Notes under the pieces: model-generated
Told to the model about the DNA's origin: nothing
What the model saw: the letters and a program-made list of their open reading frames with translations, nothing else
The model's database searches: none
Shown: positions 10,358 through 21,276 of the stretch, one piece after another
Numbering within the stretch: position 1 is the stretch's first letter
Layout of the letters: every line of letters begins with the position of its first letter
Position numbers and translations under genes: made by a program
Origin: Spongospora subterranea f. sp. subterranea
Taxonomy: Eukaryota; Endomyxa: Phytomyxea; Phytomyxea; Plasmodiophorida
Length of the DNA stretch: 45,976 nt
Assembly (NCBI GenBank): GCA_049724395.1
Contig: JAUGWO010000242.1
Location: 1 to 45,976, forward strand
Direction of reading: 5' to 3'

Positions 10358-10457
10358 TGATAATCGGAGACAATTTGATCAAATCAAATGAGAATGGAGA
10401 CTCCGTCGATCAATCAATGGCTTTCTGACTAACGGTGACACGTAATCCGCGGACATG

Positions 10458-11200
10458 ACGTCGCCCAGTGTGCTGTGGCCTGTGGGTTTTATTATCAGTG
10501 TGATTTGTGAGGGGGCTGCGGCACTAATGACCGGCCTATCCCCTCTACCGCGCGAGATGTTTATTGCACTGAGCGAGGGTTGCGGATCGCAGTTTAGGGT
10601 TGCGGATAACGTCATATGCGGAATCGATTCTCTCTTCATCTACAGTGTCTTCAGTTTCAGCAATGCAATCTTCGAGGTGGTCATTATTTTCTACATATAA
10701 TTAACGGTTCAATTATCTCTGATGGTTTTTGTTGAGTCAACTATCGCCTAGCACTTATGCTGCCGTCGCTGAGATGGCTGTATGGAAAGGTTTTAATTCT
10801 AAACGCATACTGTTCTTCACCTTAACTCCTCTATAGTGATGTATCAGTAATCGCCGGTGATGTTTATCACATTGAAATTTTACTCTTGATACGTATCTAG
10901 ACATGATGGAATAGAACAGACAATGGGCTGGACTATTTGAATTAACAATAGCTGCGTTTATATTTAAGATCAACATAATCATAATAAGTCAGGCAACACA
11001 CTTTGAAGAATGATATACAGAAATGGATAGCGTCATCCTTCCCAAAACTGAGAGACATCGTTCAATGAAACACCACAATTTATTTGCTACACCACATGCA
11101 TGGAAAAACAGCAACACCGATGGGACATAGTAGACTAAACCATTATGGGACACTAATTCCAATAGAAGGAGGCACACTGATCAATAACAACATCACACAA
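10458..11200. other. Intergenic stretch without a recognisable gene
   Basis: Open frames of 60-86 codons occur on both strands (for example 10455-10700 plus and 10379-10639 minus). None shows a known domain, a signal peptide with gene context, or splice support. It lies upstream of copy E, beyond the conserved promoter-like block. Confidence 0.5.
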
Positions 11201-11202
11201 AT

Positions 11203-13040
11203 GTGAGAAATACGTTGAACATCATAGGGAAGCAACAATACCGGACAGTAAATGGACCGAAACAGGTCTTATTAAAGACAGCTGAAAACAAAACTTTGAC
11301 GAACACAATTGAAATACAAACGATGTCATCAACTCAGCCGAGTCATTCTCTGTTAACTGGGGAGAACGAACTAGATCAACTCACAATGCTGACAACAAAA
11401 AACAGGACCAGCGAATTACTGCAAACACTGGAAAAGCTTACACAACCGACACCACCAACAGAATCCACAACATCGGATAACGACAGAGAATTAATCAATT
11501 TAAAGTTTAGACCAATACCGTTAAATATATGCCAAGAAGCAAAAATCACCATCTCCGGTAACATTGGAAAAAAAGACAATGAATAAACACTCAAGAAATG
11601 CTATAAAAAACATGAAAAGATAATGATCACCAAAAAATGCTCTAACAACAATGGCTCAACCACACAAAAAGACAACTGAAAATAACACAATGTTTGAGCG
11701 CCTTAATAAGCGAAGCAAGTAAAGAATAACAGAAATTTGATTATAGCACAATGGGACGAAGGAGAAGGCAACCGAACTGACATACTTTGCGAATCAACAC
11801 CTAATAGATGTAATCTGTGTTTCAGAACTGAAACATCGTGGTAATATTCATGGCTTTCCACACTGCGAATGTGATGATCGATACACACAATCAGGAATAT
11901 TTTGGCGAGAACACGTCAAAATAGAAAAACTATATCCACCGACAATTCAATGTTTTGTACAATTCGCTATTACAACACAAATTGTTAAATTATACGATGA
12001 AATGATACTGATACACACATATATCCCACCTGATATCGATAGACAAACTAGAAGAGCATATTGGAAGCAGATTCAAATTTTCGCAGAGACAAAACAAGAG
12101 CCAATTCTCATCACAGGAGACTCAAAAATACTATAGATAAGAGATTTGGTACGAATCATATAGAAAACCACACATACCTAGACGGACCAACCTGAGAGCA
12201 CAGCACATTAGATATCACACTGGCGAATAGAAAAATGGCAAAACAAATTGTGACTCGCGAAGTCCACACAGACCTGAGCAGTGATCATCTTCCTTGAAAC
12301 CAGCATTAGAGGAAAAACGAAAAAGAAATTACCGATTGATAAAAAACGATTCAAAAAACAGATCAACAGCAAAGGCACTAGTGACAGCCACCGAAAACCA
12401 CCCAGCCCATGGTATGGGACTGTCCAAATTCACTTCAATTCTACAAAAAAGCCTCAAACACCGATACGTTAGAGTGACCAGGTGCAAATTCTGGAAAAAA
12501 CACCTGAAGGTGCACTGAATTTAAGAAACAATTCAGACGCAAATTACTCACAGCGATACGCTCCAAATAAACGAAACACAAATCCCAAACAGAAAAGCAG
12601 CACTAAACAAAGCGGCGATAGAATATAGGAAACAATATATCAAAGCCAAAAAACAAACAACTGACAAAAATGGTCAAAACACCATGTGAGGATATGACAG
12701 GAGCACAAATCTGGAGCCTGGTAAAACAGATCAACCAACAAACAAACAAAAGAAAAAACAAATACGAAACTTCCACCAACGAAGCGAAAGAAGAGGTGGA
12801 GAACATCGTCTCGAAATTCGAAGAAATCTATAGTGCACCAGACCTTGAACTGACTGAAATAAATGGAGCACGAGCTACTGCTGGCAGAATTATTGAAATA
12901 ATGACTGGAAACACCAACAGCAAATATCACTATCAGAGAACTGGAAAGAGCAGCTGAAAAAGCCAACAGCGAATCTGATGGAGGAATAGATGGAATTCCC
13001 AACAGCTTGATTAAACATATGTGCACAAATTCTTCCATGA
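11203..13040 (+). mobile_element. Non-LTR retrotransposon (LINE) 5' portion: ORF1-like, endonuclease, start of RT
   Basis: The plus strand is A-rich, as is common in LINEs. 11203-11586 encodes a 127-aa Thr/Gln-rich frame that could be ORF1. From about 11850 an APE-type endonuclease is readable in pieces: HTYIPPDIDRQTRRAYW, then ILITGDSK, then STLDITLANRK and DLSSDHLP near 12290. From 12670 comes a linker, and at about 12930 TIRELERAAEKANSESDGG and IDGIPNSLIKHM, the typical entry to the RT domain. It ends at about 13040 before the RT palm. Several frameshifts and stops interrupt the coding. Loss of the 3' part, with the 5' part kept, is opposite to the usual LINE 5' truncation, so a later deletion or rearrangement is likely. 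Confidence 0.7.
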
Positions 13041-13044
13041 CAAG

Positions 13045-13285
13045 AAATCTGTTATGTGAAAATTTGTGTCTCGATAGTCTTGATCAAGTGCTATATCAAA
13101 TGCAATGTTCCGTGCGATAATCTCACGTTCATATGACGACGTCACTTTCGGTCCTAATTTCACTGTTGATTCAATCTCCTCTTCCTCAGTTTCGGGGTTT
13201 TCCTTCCTTTTGTGATTGCTGATGAGAAGTGCTGCTGCACCTCCACCCTGATCGCATCTTGATGATGTCGGTATTGATTGCTTTT
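13045..13285 (-). mobile_element. LINE RNase H fragment
   Basis: The minus strand reads RCDQGGGAAALLIS, an acidic linker, and VKLGPKVTSSYEREIIA, followed by an Ala/Asp-rich helix. This matches the layout of LINE-encoded RNase H (GGGAA..I, then TSSYRAE with the catalytic Glu). The first catalytic Asp block is only partly in frame. It is opposite in strand to the LINE body next to it, so either it comes from another insertion or the piece has been inverted. Confidence 0.5.
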
Positions 13286-13305
13286 AAAAATGCGTCCTTG
13301 ATTAT

Positions 13306-13410
13306 GTGGTTTGTGCACTAAATCGAGCTCGAACAGGACACTCTTGTGCCCGACAACATCTCAAGGAGGTCTGGATTGGGAAATATCGGGCGATTCCGAT
13401 ATTACACCAA
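13306..13410 (+). mobile_element. LINE C-terminal fragment (RTGH motif)
   Basis: ALNRARTGHSCARQHLKEV matches the LRTGH..R.HL motif that follows RNase H in many LINEs. No downstream Cys/His cluster is readable. A similar, longer piece is at 31946-32251. Non-coding sequence from 13410 to the ankyrin stop codon at 13672 shows nothing further. Confidence 0.45.
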
Positions 13411-13671
13411 AATGATGACCGATTGAATGATCTGGTTCTACCTTTACTAACGGCTACTCAATTTCGATCGGATTACCATCATTGTTCCAGGGGTTAGGTC
13501 TAATGGGCGAATGTGGCGAGGTGATGTTTTTATGATATCGGGTATCGACACTTGTAATATCTCCTCATTATTGACAAACTGCTTCCACCATCACTGAGAT
13601 GCAGAGGAGTTGGGCTGGAAATTCGACAAAACCCACTGAAACCTGTCTAAAGACGCCAATGGTTTATCAAT

Positions 13672-15827
13672 TTAATGTTGTAGAAGCTCGACGATCTTTG
13701 CGGCTTCTTCGGAACCTGATTTTTCCATCCTCTTAATCGCCAGTTCCAGCGCCTTGATAGTGCGGCTGGCGCCCATTTTCAAAAACAACTCAACCCCTTC
13801 TACCCTGAAATAGGTCAGATTAGCAAATTTAGTTGAAAGGGGTCGACCACGAGTAGATGTGATAAACCATTCAACTGAAATTGCCAAAGAGAGAGCAGTT
13901 TCCCCATTATAGTTTTGAACGTTGATGAATATTGGACACGCCCCAGATTGATTGAGTTTCCTGTGAGATTAATTCAGCGGATTCAATGCTTTAGATATAT
14001 GTGTTGTTAGTTGACCGGTCATCAGGAATCGATGACCCGCCCACTCTTTCATAATTCATCTCATCCTGGCCCACAAGACGCGATTCTCCCGCATGGATTA
14101 TATGGGCAATCATTTCTATTGATCTGTGATATGATTCATTAGACGGTTTGCTAGTTCAACTAGATTATAGAAGAATACAAATAATGCATTACTGCCAGGT
14201 GCAGTGCTGTATTCCCATTTTTATCCTGAATACTGGGATTGGCATCTCTTTCTAATAGCTTCTTGACCACCACTTCCCTGACAAATCAGTGTTATTGCTC
14301 AGGAACCAATCAGTGTCAAATACAATTGGGACCAACCAACGCTTGATAGCACAATGGAGAAGAGTGGAGCCATCATTATATTTGTGGTTGAATTCAATAT
14401 TCTGTATCATTGAGTAAAACTTTTTGCCTGTCCTGAAAGTACTTCAATCGAGAGTTGAGTTTTTGTCGGGATTTGGGCGATATACAGGAACGGTGCTACG
14501 ATGGGGTCGAATAATGTTAATCCATCAATTTCAAATATTGTGGGATCGGCACCGTTTTCAAACAAAATTTTGGCGATATCATATCTGGAGATAAGAGAGA
14601 AATTGTTAAAAGTGCTGATGAGATCCAGGCAGTAATTTGACCAACCGCTTAAAGCTCACTGCTCTCAGAAGAGCAGTGCGCCCCTGCCTATCCCTGAGAT
14701 TAATTGAATCGATCGCCCTGCAGATTATTGCAGGTACGAGATCCTTTCTGTGGATAAAATTAGCGCGTTGAATATGATTGACCCAAATGTGAACAGTATA
14801 CAGGCGATATTTTGTTTTTAATTGATCGATCAAAGACGCATACAAGCGTGTATGTCATCTGGGGCTGTTGGCACATAAATTGATTTCCACGTGGCCTCGC
14901 CGCATTAATGATATCAATAATTATCTCCTCAGTCCTGTGACATTTCGATGAGATATTTTGAGTTCAGAACAATGTAAACAGTATACCCGCCAAACAATGC
15001 TGCGAGGTGCAGTACTGTATTCCCATATTGATCAGTAATCATGGAATTGGCCCCTGCAGTCAACAACGTCTTGGCCACCTCAATCCTAAACACAGTAGCA
15101 ATCAACGATATCAGATCAGGCTGCCACACTTTATACGACCAACTTCTTGGACATAACAGCCGAATGCAGTGCAGTTTCACCCTCGTTATTGGTACGGTCA
15201 AGCTCTCGTTGTTTTACCTTCTGATTCTTGCTCCTGATGGAGTCGTGGCGGTTCATTATGTCGATGATCTTCTTTGCGGCGTTATCTCTATAAAAATGTC
15301 AGATAATTGGTGATGACATCTAATGTGGCATATTTTACAGGCCGAAATTAGAGGCGAAGTGCAATGGAGTATTCCCTTGTATATCGGCTAAATATACATC
15401 GGCCCCGACATCGAATAAAATAATGGCCACATCCTCCCTGTTAATATTTCAGGGAATAACAGATTGTCAACTCAAAACTACCGGCTGTGGATAAGTGCTA
15501 TGGAGTGCAACGGCATTGACTTGCCCTGTGATATTTGATCAGTGAGATATAATATTAGAAATAGTCTCATGATCCAACAATTCCGTCATGTACGATATCA
15601 TAGAAACGATTAATGCACTGGGGTCTAATCTGTCGGACAAATTGCTCATCTATTGGAGATCTAAATAATGTAATTGATCATTTTTGAAAAATTCCGACAC
15701 GAATACACTATAGCGACCCCTGTTGAATTGCCTCAATCAAGTCTTGATAACCCGGTTCGGAGGAGGAGGCACCAAAACTCAATCCCACCAGTATTATAAT
15801 GCCCCCCGAAAACATGAACTTCCACAT
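13672..15827 (-). CDS. Secreted ankyrin-repeat protein, 14 exons
   Basis: Exons by hand: 15827-15718, 15660-15594, 15525-15482, 15437-15339, 15287-15144, 15085-14987, 14934-14875, 14747-14646, 14584-14443, 14401-14337, 14277-14179, 14123-14016, 13960-13868, 13804-13672. The sum is 1365 nt, or 454 residues plus TAA. Introns are 41-127 nt and GT-AG; eleven of thirteen are phase 2. The end of exon 7 is the least certain junction. Start ATG 15827 follows an in-frame TAA and opens a signal peptide (MWKFMFSGGIIILVGLSFGA). About nine ankyrin repeats follow, such as GNTPLHFAS, GETALHSAV, GNTVLHLAA, GRTALLRAV, GSTLLHCAI and GNTALHLAV, each with the LL..GA.. second helix. There is no catalytic domain or C-terminal membrane anchor. 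The likely role is an extracellular or host-delivered protein-binding scaffold; that role is inference. Confidence 0.82.
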
Positions 15828-15954
15828 CGACAAGGATTATGAAGGTGATGACCGCGGAAATTGGAGTCGTCAACTGTATTGCCGCGGTATTGCCTAACGG
15901 GTCACGGAAGGTGTCATTACTGTCATGATATGCCTCACGTTGGCTACGGCACCC

Positions 15955-17169
15955 TGCCCGCACTCCGAACGCGCCGCCAGTCCTATATGCCCCACCGTCG
16001 GTTATGGCAGTATATGTACACTGGCCGCACTCCGCAGTAGTCAAGACTCAGGAGTGCACTCCGAGCACGCCGCCAGTCCTATATGCCCCACCGTCGGTTA
16101 TGGCGTATATGTACACTGGCCGCACTCCGCAGTAGTACTCCGAGCACGCCGCCAGTCCTATATGCCCCACCGTCGGTTATGGCAGTATATGTACACTGGC
16201 CGCACTCCGCAGTAGTCAAGACTCAGGAGTGCACTCACGCCGCCAGTCCTATATGCCCCACCGTCGGTTATGGCAGTATATGTGGCCGCACTCCGCAGTA
16301 GTCAAGACTCAGGATATGCCGCCAGTCCTATATGCCCCACCGTCGGTTATGGCAGTATATGTACACTGGCCGCACTCCGCAGTAGTCAAGACTCAGGAGT
16401 GCACTCCGAGCACGCCGCCAGTCCTATATGCCCCACCGTCGGTTATGGCAGTATATGTACACTGGCCGCACTCCGCAGTAGTCAAGACTCAGGAGTGCAC
16501 TCCGAGCACGCCGCCAGTCCTATATGCCCCACCGTCGGTTATGGCAGTATATGTACACTGGCCGCACTCCGCAGTAGTCAAGACTCAGGAGTGCACTCCG
16601 AGCACGCCGCCAGTCCTATATGCCCCACCGTCGGTTATGGCAGTATATGTACACTGGCCGCACTCCGCAGTAGTCAAGACTCAGGAGTGCACTCCGAGCA
16701 CGCCGCCAGTCCTATATGCCCCACCGTCGGTTATGGCAGTATATGTACACTGGCCGCACTCCGCAGTAGTCAAGACTCAGGAGTGCACTCCGAGCACGCC
16801 GCCAGTCCTATATGCCCCACCGTCGGTTATGGCAGTATATGTACACTGGCCGCACTCCGCAGTAGTCAAGACTCAGGAGTGCACTCCGAGCACGCCGCCA
16901 GTCCTATATGCCCCACCGTCGGTTATGGCAGTATATGTACACTGGCCGCACTCCGCAGTAGTCAAGACTCAGGAGTGCACTCCGAGCACGCCGCCAGTCC
17001 TATATGCCCCACCGTCGGTTATGGCAGTATATGTACACTGGCCGCACTCCGCAGTAGTCAAGACTCAGGAGTGCACTCCGAGCACGCCGCCAGTCCTATA
17101 TGCCCCACCGTCGGTTATGGCAGTATATGTACACTGGCCGCACTCCGCAGTAGTCAAGACTCAGGAGTG
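15955..17169. repeat. Minisatellite array, 96-bp unit, 13 copies
   Basis: The motif TCCTATATGCCCCACCGTCG recurs at 15981, 16077, 16157, 16246 and 16326, and then exactly every 96 bp to 17094. The left three or four units are shortened, while the right nine are near-identical, indicating recent homogenisation there. Each full unit carries a perfect 12-bp palindrome GGAGTGCACTCC. Because 96 is a multiple of three, two plus-strand frames stay open for ~300 codons. I regard these as a by-product of the repeat, not genes. The array begins ~130 bp upstream of the ankyrin gene start and ends exactly at the hAT terminus. Confidence 0.95.
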
Positions 17170-17187
17170 TAGACTTGCGTGACTCAC

Positions 17188-17320
17188 GAGTCGAGTCGAC
17201 TCCGAGTGACTCTGAGTCGACTCGACTCCACTCATGACTCCAGTTTATGATGGAGTCGACTCGGAGTGACTCCAGGTTTTGCTGAGTCGACTCGGAGTCA
17301 CTCCGAGTCGACTCCAACCA
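17188..17320. repeat. hAT left subterminal GAGTCGACTC cluster
   Basis: At least six copies or near-copies of the 10-bp palindrome GAGTCGACTC, separated by GAGTGACTC-type variants. It is mirrored by the cluster at 19840-20035. Repeated short palindromes at both ends fit transposase-binding sites of hAT elements. Confidence 0.75.
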
Positions 17321-17488
17321 GGTATATCTATTTATAGGGTTGGTATGCCGTCAATACTCAATAATCCTATTTTAGATTGGTATGCAGTCAATAATCCTAA
17401 TAGGTTGGTATGCAGTCAAACCCAAGTCCGGAGTCCGCAATCCAGCTCTGCATCCCACGAATCACGATTGACGATTGTGAATTTGTAA

Positions 17489-19791
17489 TTGACAGCAACG
17501 ATGCCAGATCATGATGAAACTTTTTGCGAAGTCATTGAATTCGATGATATCGACTGTACTCGCGAATATGAGTCGGAGAATGGTGACCTTCTTTCAACGG
17601 CACCGAGTTCGTCAGGGAATACCCTATCAGATGTCAATGCTCACATTGAGCAAATCGTTCTAAACGGACGCAAAATATGGAGTTGTAAGCTCTGCAACGC
17701 CAAGAAGGTAAAGCAGGTATGTTCTTACCCCATGATCCGATTGCCATGATACCGTCTACCCAACCATTACATTTGTTAGGTTTGGAACACCAAGAATACC
17801 TTCACAATTCGTCGGCATTTAAGAATCAAGCACAAAGAAGTTTACCTTCCAGACCCAACCCAGATGAAGCTGACCGACGGCTTTTTTAAAGTTTCTAGAA
17901 ACAAACTGATTGCCAGAAAAATGTCAGGTCCGCCGATGGAAAGCCATCGTATTGACAAAGCGAACGATCATCTTATCAAATGGATCATCAATCATTCGCA
18001 GCCTTTCAATGTTGTTCACCAGGCTGACTTTATTGATTTTTGCGATACCCTGGAAAGACGTTATGTCGTGCCGTCGAGAGATACAGTGCGGACCAGGATT
18101 CTGAAGCATTGGAAAGCAACCCGTGTAAAAGTTCGCTCATTTCTTTTAAGGCACATCAGGAATCGCAAGTGTAGCATCACTACTGATATGTGGACTTCGT
18201 CCGCTAAGAGAGGTCTGTACATTTACCTTATTTTTCTTTTGTAGTTACCAAACCTAAGCGCTTGTAGGGTATATGGTCGTTAGTTTGCATTTTCATTGAC
18301 GACAGTTGGGAACTTGTATCCATCATTGCTGGATTCATACGAGTGCTCTATCCTCACACCTCTGAGCGTCTGGCAGCTGCCCTGTTTAACTGTCTTATCG
18401 ACATGCATCCGGATTTGCTTTCATCTGTGTGGACGATAACCGCAGACAATGCATCAACAAATCCCGCGTTAACGAAGAATTACAACGATTTGCATAAGGA
18501 ACATTTGCGATCTATTGCTGAAGATCGCACATCGGTGTCGGTTGACGATGATGCATCTGAGAATTCGAATACGGTTGCTGTTGACCATGGTGACGACCAA
18601 CAAGTCGTTCTCATTCGCTGCTTTGCACATGTCTTACAGGTAGCTGTCAAAGATGGGCTTAAGAATGCTCCTGCTTGTCGATGCAGCAATAGGTCGCATC
18701 CGTGACGTAACCAAAAAAATATCTGATTCACCAAAGCTAATGGAAACATTCCAGGAGATTCGCAATGCACTGAATGCACCCTCTAACTTACTTCAATTGG
18801 ATTGTGAAACAAGATGGAACAGCACTTTTGACATGCTGAAGACAGCATTGCAACTTCGAAAGCCTGTCGATGAACTATTAAAAAGAATCCGTGAGGGATT
18901 TGAGGGTTACACAGCTTTCACCATTGGGCCATCAGATTTCCTGGCTAGGCCCATCGATAACATATCGTGGAACGCCATCAAGGACTTTTGCTCATTTCTC
19001 GAGCCGTTCAAAGATGCAACAGAGTTGATGTCCGCCTCAACCTATCCAACCCTTGGGCTGGCTGTCCCAGTCTTCTTTCACATCCAGCAGCACGTCAATC
19101 AAACAGTTGCATCACCAAATGGATTCCGTTCACAGCATGCAAAAGCTTTCGCTGTAGCTATTCAAGCCAAACTCACACAATACCAAGATCTTATGGTCAA
19201 TGATCATTCGGTGATTTCCGCATTGCTCGATCCCAGGGTAAAAGGCAGTTTAGCCAATTGTGGTATTGATGTTGACGATGCGAAGGCTCTCGTGGAGTTC
19301 ATATATACGACAACGTACATGAATAGGTTAGCAGATCTAACGACAACTAATGAGATTGTTTCAAGTTTTGACGAATAGTGTCCAGGGTCGACAATGAAAA
19401 CGGACTCGACGGATGCTCTTCTTTAGAAGTGCCTGCAAAGAAGAAGAGCAAGCTCATTGAAGCTCTATCTCTAACGACGCAGAGTCAGCGCACGTCCGAC
19501 AACAGTTCAGAGTCGTTTGCACGGGAATTGGAACGCTGGATTGCCCATACGAACATGTCAATCGAGCAGTCCAGTCGAGACGTTTTGCTTTGGTTCAAAC
19601 TCAATGGTTTTATGTATCCAAGAGTGTCATTGATGGCCAAAGATTATTTGGCCATCATGTCCACGTCGGTTCCTAGTGAACAGGCTTTTTCAAGAGCGGG
19701 CACAACCGTATCGAAGAGGCGCGCACGCCTCGGAGATGACTGCGTTTCGGCAGTCTGCGAGTTACAGTCGTGGCTGAAAATTAAACTCTAA
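17489..19791 (+). pseudogene. hAT transposase with BED zinc finger (frame-disrupted)
   Basis: Exon 1 (17489-17716) joins across a 63-nt intron (17717-17779) to complete a BED finger: CKLCN, then TIRRHLRIKH. A second intron lies at about 18213-18267. The RNase H-like core shows TTDMWTS, then IDDSWELVSI, ADNASTN, RCFAHVLQ, DCETRWNST, LDPRVKGS and finally the hAT dimerisation block (DYLAIMSTSVPSEQAFS, then RRARLGDD). Three apparent frame changes, near 18290, 18670 and 19375, break the reading frame, so the protein is probably not made whole. Subterminal repeats would be its binding sites by analogy with other hAT elements. Confidence 0.8.
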
Positions 19792-19839
19792 TTAAAATTT
19801 ACCATTATGGTTGAACGATAGGCAGACTTTCAAAACGAC

Positions 19840-20035
19840 TTGGAGTTGAGTCGACTCGAATGACTCCGAGTCGACTCAAAAATGACTCCGAGTCGACTCA
19901 ACTCCGAGTCGACTCCAAGTCGACTCAAAATGACTCGGAGTCGACTCGGAGTGACCCCAGGTTTTGCTGGAGTCGACTCCGAGTCACTCAGCAAAACTTG
20001 GAGTCGAGTCGAGTCATTAAGTCGACTCCGCATCT
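19840..20035. repeat. hAT right subterminal GAGTCGACTC cluster
   Basis: Around ten copies or near-copies of GAGTCGACTC, including an inverted pair around CCAGGTTTTGCTG, a phrase also present in the left cluster. The cluster ends 3 bp before the right terminus at 20038. Confidence 0.75.
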
Positions 20036-20236
20036 CTAACTAAATTCGTTACTGCCCTTAATAAGAGCCCGTCTGGTAACCACGCAGTTCCAAAATGGCA
20101 TTTTGCCGTAACCACATAATGGAATATCCCTGTTATGGCATATTGACCAAAATGCCATTTTTGAGAGTTCTGGAGTTGCCGTTTGCCAGACGCGCCAAAG
20201 TCCGTAATTTTGTAGTGGGGTTACTGTTACAGTACA

Positions 20237-21256
20237 ATGGCGCTCTGTCCTCCAGGAAAGAAGTCTTGCAGTGACGTTATTCGGGCCTCGTGGAACGAAG
20301 AGAGGGATGAGTTCCTAGTTTCACAGCTACAGATTCAGTCCGATCGGGGTAAGCGGGCGGATTCAGGTTTTAAGAAAGAGGCTTGGAGGTCTGTAACCAC
20401 AGCCTTCAACGAGCAGTTCGCCGTTGTTTACTTGCCGGCACAACTGAAGTCGCGGCTCGATACAGTACGAAAAGGATGCGTTTTGTGCGTTTTGTTTAAA
20501 TAGTTGATTGCTACGATTCAATGTATAGCTAAAAAAAGAATTCAAAGACTTTAAATATTTGAAAGACAATTCCGGATTCGGCTGGGATGACATTTGTGGG
20601 CTGCCAACGGCTCCGGATGATGTCTGGGCTGCAGTTATTGAGGTATGATTGAGCCCAATGCCCTACTCCACGTTTCTGACAAAACCTTCAACTTTCTTCA
20701 GACTAACAAGAATTACCGGAAATTCCAAACTACGCCATTTCCATTGTTCGAGCAGTTGGCCGTCTTGTTGGATGGATGCCAAGCGACTGGAAATTTTGCC
20801 CTGGGACCGCCAATAACTGGTGGCGGAGGTTTGTTTATGTCGGAAGAACGAGACGAGGGTGTATCCTTGTCGCCTCTGGGAGAACAAGCCGATGCATCGG
20901 ACAATGATATTTGTTCAGGAGAATCTGGCACTGCCCGGAGACCGAAACGGCGAGCGTTGGCAGGTCGTGTGACGCCTCAACGAGATCGACGATCCGCAGG
21001 ATTCGTTATCGGAGAAGCCATGTCGAAGTTGGTCGAATTGGAGATTGCCAAAACGCAAAATTCCAATCAGGTTCCATTGACACAAGATGATCGTGTGGCA
21101 AACGCAATTGATATCTTGATGAAGAACTACCAGTACCTGGACAGCGATGACTTGGCAACTATAGCTGATGTCTTCGGGAATGGTTGCAATGCGACCATTT
21201 TCGCAAAGTTGACCGGTGCGGCCCGCGACGCATGGATAAGCAAAAAACTCAAGTAA
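20237..21256 (+). CDS. Harbinger accessory Myb/SANT-like DNA-binding protein
   Basis: Exons 20237-20479, 20529-20642 and 20702-21256, with introns of 49 and 59 nt, both phase 0; 303 residues. Residues 15-150 match the Myb/SANT-like domain of transposon and plant proteins: W-rich start (ASWNEERDEFLV), central W (KEAWRSVTTAFNEQF), LKSRLDTVRKG, LKKEFKDFKYLKDNSGFGWDD across the first junction, DDVWAAVIE, then KFQTTPFPLFEQLAVL. A basic stretch (RRPKRRALAGR) and a charged helical tail follow. In this superfamily the accessory protein binds element ends and helps bring the transposase into the nucleus. The first donor (GTTTTG) is non-standard, so that junction is moderately sure. Confidence 0.82.
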
Positions 21257-21276
21257 TACATATCTAGTTGTATTTA

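Larger units (their letters stand above)
17170..20038 (+). mobile_element. hAT-family DNA transposon, decayed
   Basis: The ends are TAGACTTGCG at the left and, in reverse complement, TAGAGATGCG at the right (8 of 10 match), a typical hAT terminus. Both subterminal regions (17188-17320 and 19840-20035) are dense in the palindrome GAGTCGACTC and near-variants. The body carries a spliced hAT transposase with BED finger and C-terminal dimerisation domain. The flanking 8 bp (CAGGAGTG at the left, ACTAAATT at the right) do not match, so no target duplication survives. The left flank is the 96-bp array; the right flank is not. Confidence 0.85.

Noticed and set aside
15733-16044. 103-codon minus-strand frame at the start of the ankyrin gene
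   Set aside because: It is in a different frame from the signal peptide and ankyrin exons and runs into the 96-bp array.
15955-17169. CRISPR array
   Set aside because: Units are contiguous 96-bp repeats with no unique spacers, in a eukaryotic context.
16229-17182. Two overlapping ~300-codon plus-strand frames across the 96-bp array
   Set aside because: They exist because the unit length is a multiple of three. There is no start context, no non-repeat domain, and two frames are open at once.
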